NCBI GenBank assembly: GCA_018267795.1
Contig: JAFDXS010000166.1
Coordinates: forward strand, 1-6,133
Direction of reading: 5' to 3'
DNA: 6,133 nucleotides
DNA from: Bacteroidota bacterium
GTDB taxonomy: Bacteria; Bacteroidota; Bacteroidia; Chitinophagales; Chitinophagaceae
Shown: piece by piece, positions 5,664 through 6,133 of the stretch
Numbering within the stretch: the stretch's first letter is position 1
Layout of the letters: the number at the start of each line of letters is the position of its first letter
Made by a program: the position numbers and the translations under genes
Notes under the pieces: model-generated
The model's input: the letters and a program-made list of their open reading frames with translations, nothing else
The model's database searches: none
What the model was told of the DNA's origin: nothing

Positions 5664-6133
5664 ATGCTTAAAGTAGGTATCACGGGCGGCATTGGCTCCG
5701 GAAAGACTATAGTATGCCAGGTGTTCCATACACTTGGCATACCTGTCTTTTACGCAGATGACTCTGCCAGGTACCTGATGGACAATGACGTTACGCTCAT
5801 TCAGGATATTAAGGCCATCTTTGGAGACCAGGTATATACAGACGGTAAGCTGGACCGTCAAAAAGTCTCCGGTATAGTATTTAAAGATCCTGCAAAATTG
5901 CAGCAGCTAAATGCTATAGTTCATCCCGCTACTATACAATATGCTAAAGACTGGATGGAGCGCCAGCACACACCATACGCTATAAAGGAGGCCGCCATAT
6001 TTTTCGAGAGTGGCACCTATGCAGATATGGATATAATGATAGGTGTCTCTGCCCCACTCGAGCTTCGCATACAACGTGCCATAGCACGTACAAACACTTC
6101 CCGCCAGGACATCCTTGATCGCATATCAAAACA
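5664..6133 (+). CDS. coaE: Dephospho-CoA kinase CoaE, N-terminal part (cut by window end)
   Basis: CoaE phosphorylates the 3'-hydroxyl of dephospho-CoA with ATP, the last step of coenzyme A synthesis, in the cytoplasm. The frame runs open from ATG 5664 to the right edge (156 full codons plus 2 nt). It begins MLKVGITGGIGSGKT, with the Walker A P-loop GGIGSGKT at 8-15. The CoaE pattern F-Y-A-D-D-S-A-R (29-36) includes the conserved Asp of the substrate site. LNAIVHPAT (82-90), KEAAIFFESGTYADMD (108-123) and the SAPLELRIQRAIAR segment (129-142) match the family's order and spacing. The usual K-R-D after this segment reads A-R-T-N here, a mild variation. The family is about 195-200 aa, so roughly 40 residues lie beyond the window. 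Translation starts 11 nt after the yajC stop, suggesting coupled expression. Confidence 0.95.
   Translation, partial: MLKVGITGGIGSGKTIVCQVFHTLGIPVFYADDSARYLMDNDVTLIQDIKAIFGDQVYTDGKLDRQKVSGIVFKDPAKLQQLNAIVHPATIQYAKDWMERQHTPYAIKEAAIFFESGTYADMDIMIGVSAPLELRIQRAIARTNTSRQDILDRISK

Noticed and set aside
5265..5861. Minus-strand open frames across yajC and the start of coaE
   Set aside because: They overlap two unmistakable housekeeping genes on the + strand and have no recognisable product.

Overview
The window looks like a chromosomal piece of a Bacteroidota genome, probably Chitinophagales/Sphingobacteriales-like. Four things support this. No start codon has a recognisable Shine-Dalgarno sequence. 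All seven visible stop codons are TAA. A TAnnTTTG-type -7 promoter element sits just ahead of nusB. NusB is the long (~310 aa) form with an extra middle region, and it is followed by a DUF1573 lipoprotein, yajC and coaE. All genes are on the + strand, and nothing points to phage, IS, CRISPR or RNA genes.

Left half (1-3091): a tripartite multidrug efflux operon in the order TolC-like outer-membrane factor (only its C-terminal 76 residues are in the window), EmrA/HlyD-type periplasmic adaptor, and EmrB-type 14-TM DHA2 MFS pump. Gaps are 39 and 35 nt. The pump would drive proton-coupled drug export, with the adaptor linking it to the outer-membrane channel. The unit ends at a strong intrinsic terminator with an 18-bp stem (3051-3091).

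Middle (3126-3710): a stand-alone 194-aa protein of unknown function. It has a Cys/His/acidic arrangement reminiscent of the transglutaminase-like/papain-like fold. This is the least characterised gene here.

Right half (3783-6133): a housekeeping run of nusB (transcription antitermination), a DUF1573 lipoprotein, yajC (Sec translocon accessory subunit) and coaE (last step of CoA synthesis, cut by the window end). Gaps are 23, 30 and 11 nt, so the run is probably one operon, with a candidate promoter at 3783-3790 and a weaker internal one at 4754-4761. The long upstream TTG start for nusB overlaps that promoter element; the ATG at 3818 is the better start.

I see no convincing undescribed multi-gene system. 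The best leads are the transglutaminase-like orphan, the extended NusB, and the DUF1573 lipoprotein embedded between nusB and yajC.
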